Below are positions 15,224-16,446 of a DNA stretch of 16,446 nt, in pieces. The position numbers were made by a program, and so were the translations under genes. The notes beneath the pieces were generated by a model. It saw nothing but the letters and a program-made list of their open reading frames with translations. It did not search any database and had not been told where the DNA came from. The first letter of the stretch is position 1. The number at the start of each line of letters is the position of its first letter. The stretch comes from Acidiferrobacterales bacterium. GTDB lineage: Bacteria > Pseudomonadota > Gammaproteobacteria > Acidiferrobacterales > Sulfurifustaceae. Location of the stretch: assembly GCA_015492195.1 (NCBI GenBank), contig WGFP01000109.1, positions 1-16,446 of the forward strand, read 5' to 3'.

Positions 15224-16446
15224 TTAATTCTCCATCTCGTACGGTTCGGCGTAACTGCATTCCTTTTGGGGGCACACCTTTTCGGTGCCGCGACGCTTGG
15301 TGGTTTTGATGGTCAGCATCGGGTGCCCGCATTGGGGACAGGCCTCGGCAACCGGCGGGTTCCACACCGCGTACTTGCAGTCCGGATAACGGGAGCAGGA
15401 ATAAAATATTTTTCCGTAACGGGATTTCCGCTTCAGCATCGAACCCTGTTTGCACTCCGGACATTCCACGCCCATGTCCTCGGGCTTCTCCAACGGCTCC
15501 ATGTGCTTACAGTTGGGATAGTTACTGCACCCGATGAACTTTCCGTAGCGTCCGCGCTTGATCACCAGCGCCGAGTTGCATTTCGGACAGGTGCGGCCCT
15601 CTACGATCTGCGGTTCGTTCGAGGCCCCGGCCTCCTCATCCACGTTGCGCGTGTAGTTGCATTCAGGATAGCCGGTGCAACCGATGAAATAGCCGTTGCG
15701 CCCGAGGCGCTTGGCAAGTTTCTTGCCGCATTTCGGACAATTCTCCTCCAGCATCTCAACCCCAGGACGTTCCACGTTTTCTTTCTCCACTACCTGCTTT
15801 TTGAATTCAATCCAAAAACCATTGAGTACCGGTTTCCATTCTTTTTCCCCGCGGGAGATTGCATCGAGATCGTCTTCCATGCGCGCGGTAAAATCATAAT
15901 CCACGTAATGGTGAAAATGCTCGGAGAGAAATTTGTTCACCACGCGCCCGACGTCGGTGGGGATAAACCGGCGCTTGTCCAAAACCACGTACTCGCGGTT
16001 TTCCAGGGTGGAAATGATGCCGGCGTACGTGGACGGCCGCCCGATACCATAGGCCTCAAGCGCCTTAACCAAACTGGCCTCGGAGTAGCGCGGCGGCGGT
16101 TCGGTGAAGTGTTGCTCCTTGCGAATCGCGACCAGTTCCACGGTCTCACCCTTTTCCATCAGCGGCAAGAACGCCTCGTCCTGCTCCGGCGGCTTGTCGT
16201 CGACGCCCTCCTGATACACCGTCATGAATCCCGGTTTGACGACATGCGACCCGTTGGCGCGGAAGATATGTTTAGGCTCCGCCACGCTTCCTGAGGGGAC
16301 AAAATCCACGGCCACGGTGTCGAGCACCGCCTGCACCATCTGACAGGCAACCGTCCGTTTCCAGATCAGGTCATAGAGCTTTAATTGGTCCGGCTTGAGG
16401 TGGCCCTTGAGTTCCTCCGGCGTGCGCGCGGCGGCCGTCGGGCGTA
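15224..16446 (-). CDS. topA: DNA topoisomerase I, C-terminal part (runs off the window)
   Basis: The 3' end of the gene for type IA topoisomerase, which relaxes negative supercoils. About 406 residues are visible and the frame stays open to the window edge; the Met at 16339 is internal. The visible part starts with the end of the core domain (RTPEELKGHLKPDQLKLYDLIW, FTEPPPRYSEASLVKALE, GIGRPSTYAGIISTLE, KFLSEHFHHYVDYDFTARMEDDLD). Four C-terminal zinc-ribbon modules follow, each with a CPxC-type pair and a second Cys pair; the last is more divergent (CPQC ... CPQKEC). The TOPRIM domain and active-site Tyr lie outside the window. mltA follows after 14 nt. Confidence 0.95.
   Translation of the reverse strand, partial: RPTAAARTPEELKGHLKPDQLKLYDLIWKRTVACQMVQAVLDTVAVDFVPSGSVAEPKHIFRANGSHVVKPGFMTVYQEGVDDKPPEQDEAFLPLMEKGETVELVAIRKEQHFTEPPPRYSEASLVKALEAYGIGRPSTYAGIISTLENREYVVLDKRRFIPTDVGRVVNKFLSEHFHHYVDYDFTARMEDDLDAISRGEKEWKPVLNGFWIEFKKQVVEKENVERPGVEMLEENCPKCGKKLAKRLGRNGYFIGCTGYPECNYTRNVDEEAGASNEPQIVEGRTCPKCNSALVIKRGRYGKFIGCSNYPNCKHMEPLEKPEDMGVECPECKQGSMLKRKSRYGKIFYSCSRYPDCKYAVWNPPVAEACPQCGHPMLTIKTTKRRGTEKVCPQKECSYAEPYEMEN

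Noticed and set aside
15210..15464. N-terminal extension of mltA into topA
   Set aside because: The extra residues look like an antisense or shadow translation of the topA zinc-ribbon region. The lipoprotein signal begins at 15209.

Overview
The window looks like chromosomal backbone of a Gammaproteobacterium. The content is typical of that class: ubiK next to comM, a membrane-anchored cytochrome c, dsbA, the murein-peptide ligase Mpl, RNase D, the lipoprotein MltA and a multi-zinc-finger topoisomerase I. The exact genus cannot be read from the sequence. No transposase, integrase, phage gene or CRISPR array is visible.

Layout. (1) 46-1906, plus: ubiK, a small inverted/direct repeat cluster, then comM. 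A bidirectional hairpin terminator (1924-1950) separates comM from a convergent cytochrome c gene (1984-2469, minus). (2) 2692-2768, plus: tRNA-Arg(CCG), whose last 16 nt plus 62 nt of downstream sequence are repeated exactly 148 bp further on. The rest of the stretch to 3307 is gene-poor, with strong hairpins and an AT-rich part. (3) 3308-6954, plus: a two-gene unit with a 4-nt overlap. It encodes a PhnD-like periplasmic binding protein and a transmembrane HAMP-PAS-PAS-GGDEF-EAL protein. With no ABC permease or ATPase nearby, this looks like a periplasmic ligand sensor that controls cyclic-di-GMP. (4) 7012-11894, minus: from upstream to downstream, a single-TM hypothetical protein, a five-TM hypothetical protein, mpl, a possible 31-codon ORF, dsbA and an orphan AlsS-type acetolactate synthase. 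The first genes are almost contiguous. (5) 12029-14080, plus: rnd (RNase D), then a hypothetical exported protein whose best start is a rare AUA codon with an excellent ribosome binding site. (6) 14058-16446, minus: topA (3' part only, running off the window) followed closely by mltA. The mltA 3' end overlaps the convergent hypothetical gene by 23 nt.

Functional themes are envelope maintenance (mltA, mpl, dsbA, membrane proteins), respiration (ubiK, cytochrome c), nucleic-acid processing (comM, rnd, topA, tRNA) and second-messenger signalling. The best candidate for a little-described system is the binding protein/GGDEF-EAL pair. Its architecture resembles NspS-MbaA of Vibrio cholerae, but the binding protein is of the PhnD class. 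The tRNA-tail duplication and the AUA-start gene are the next most unusual features.
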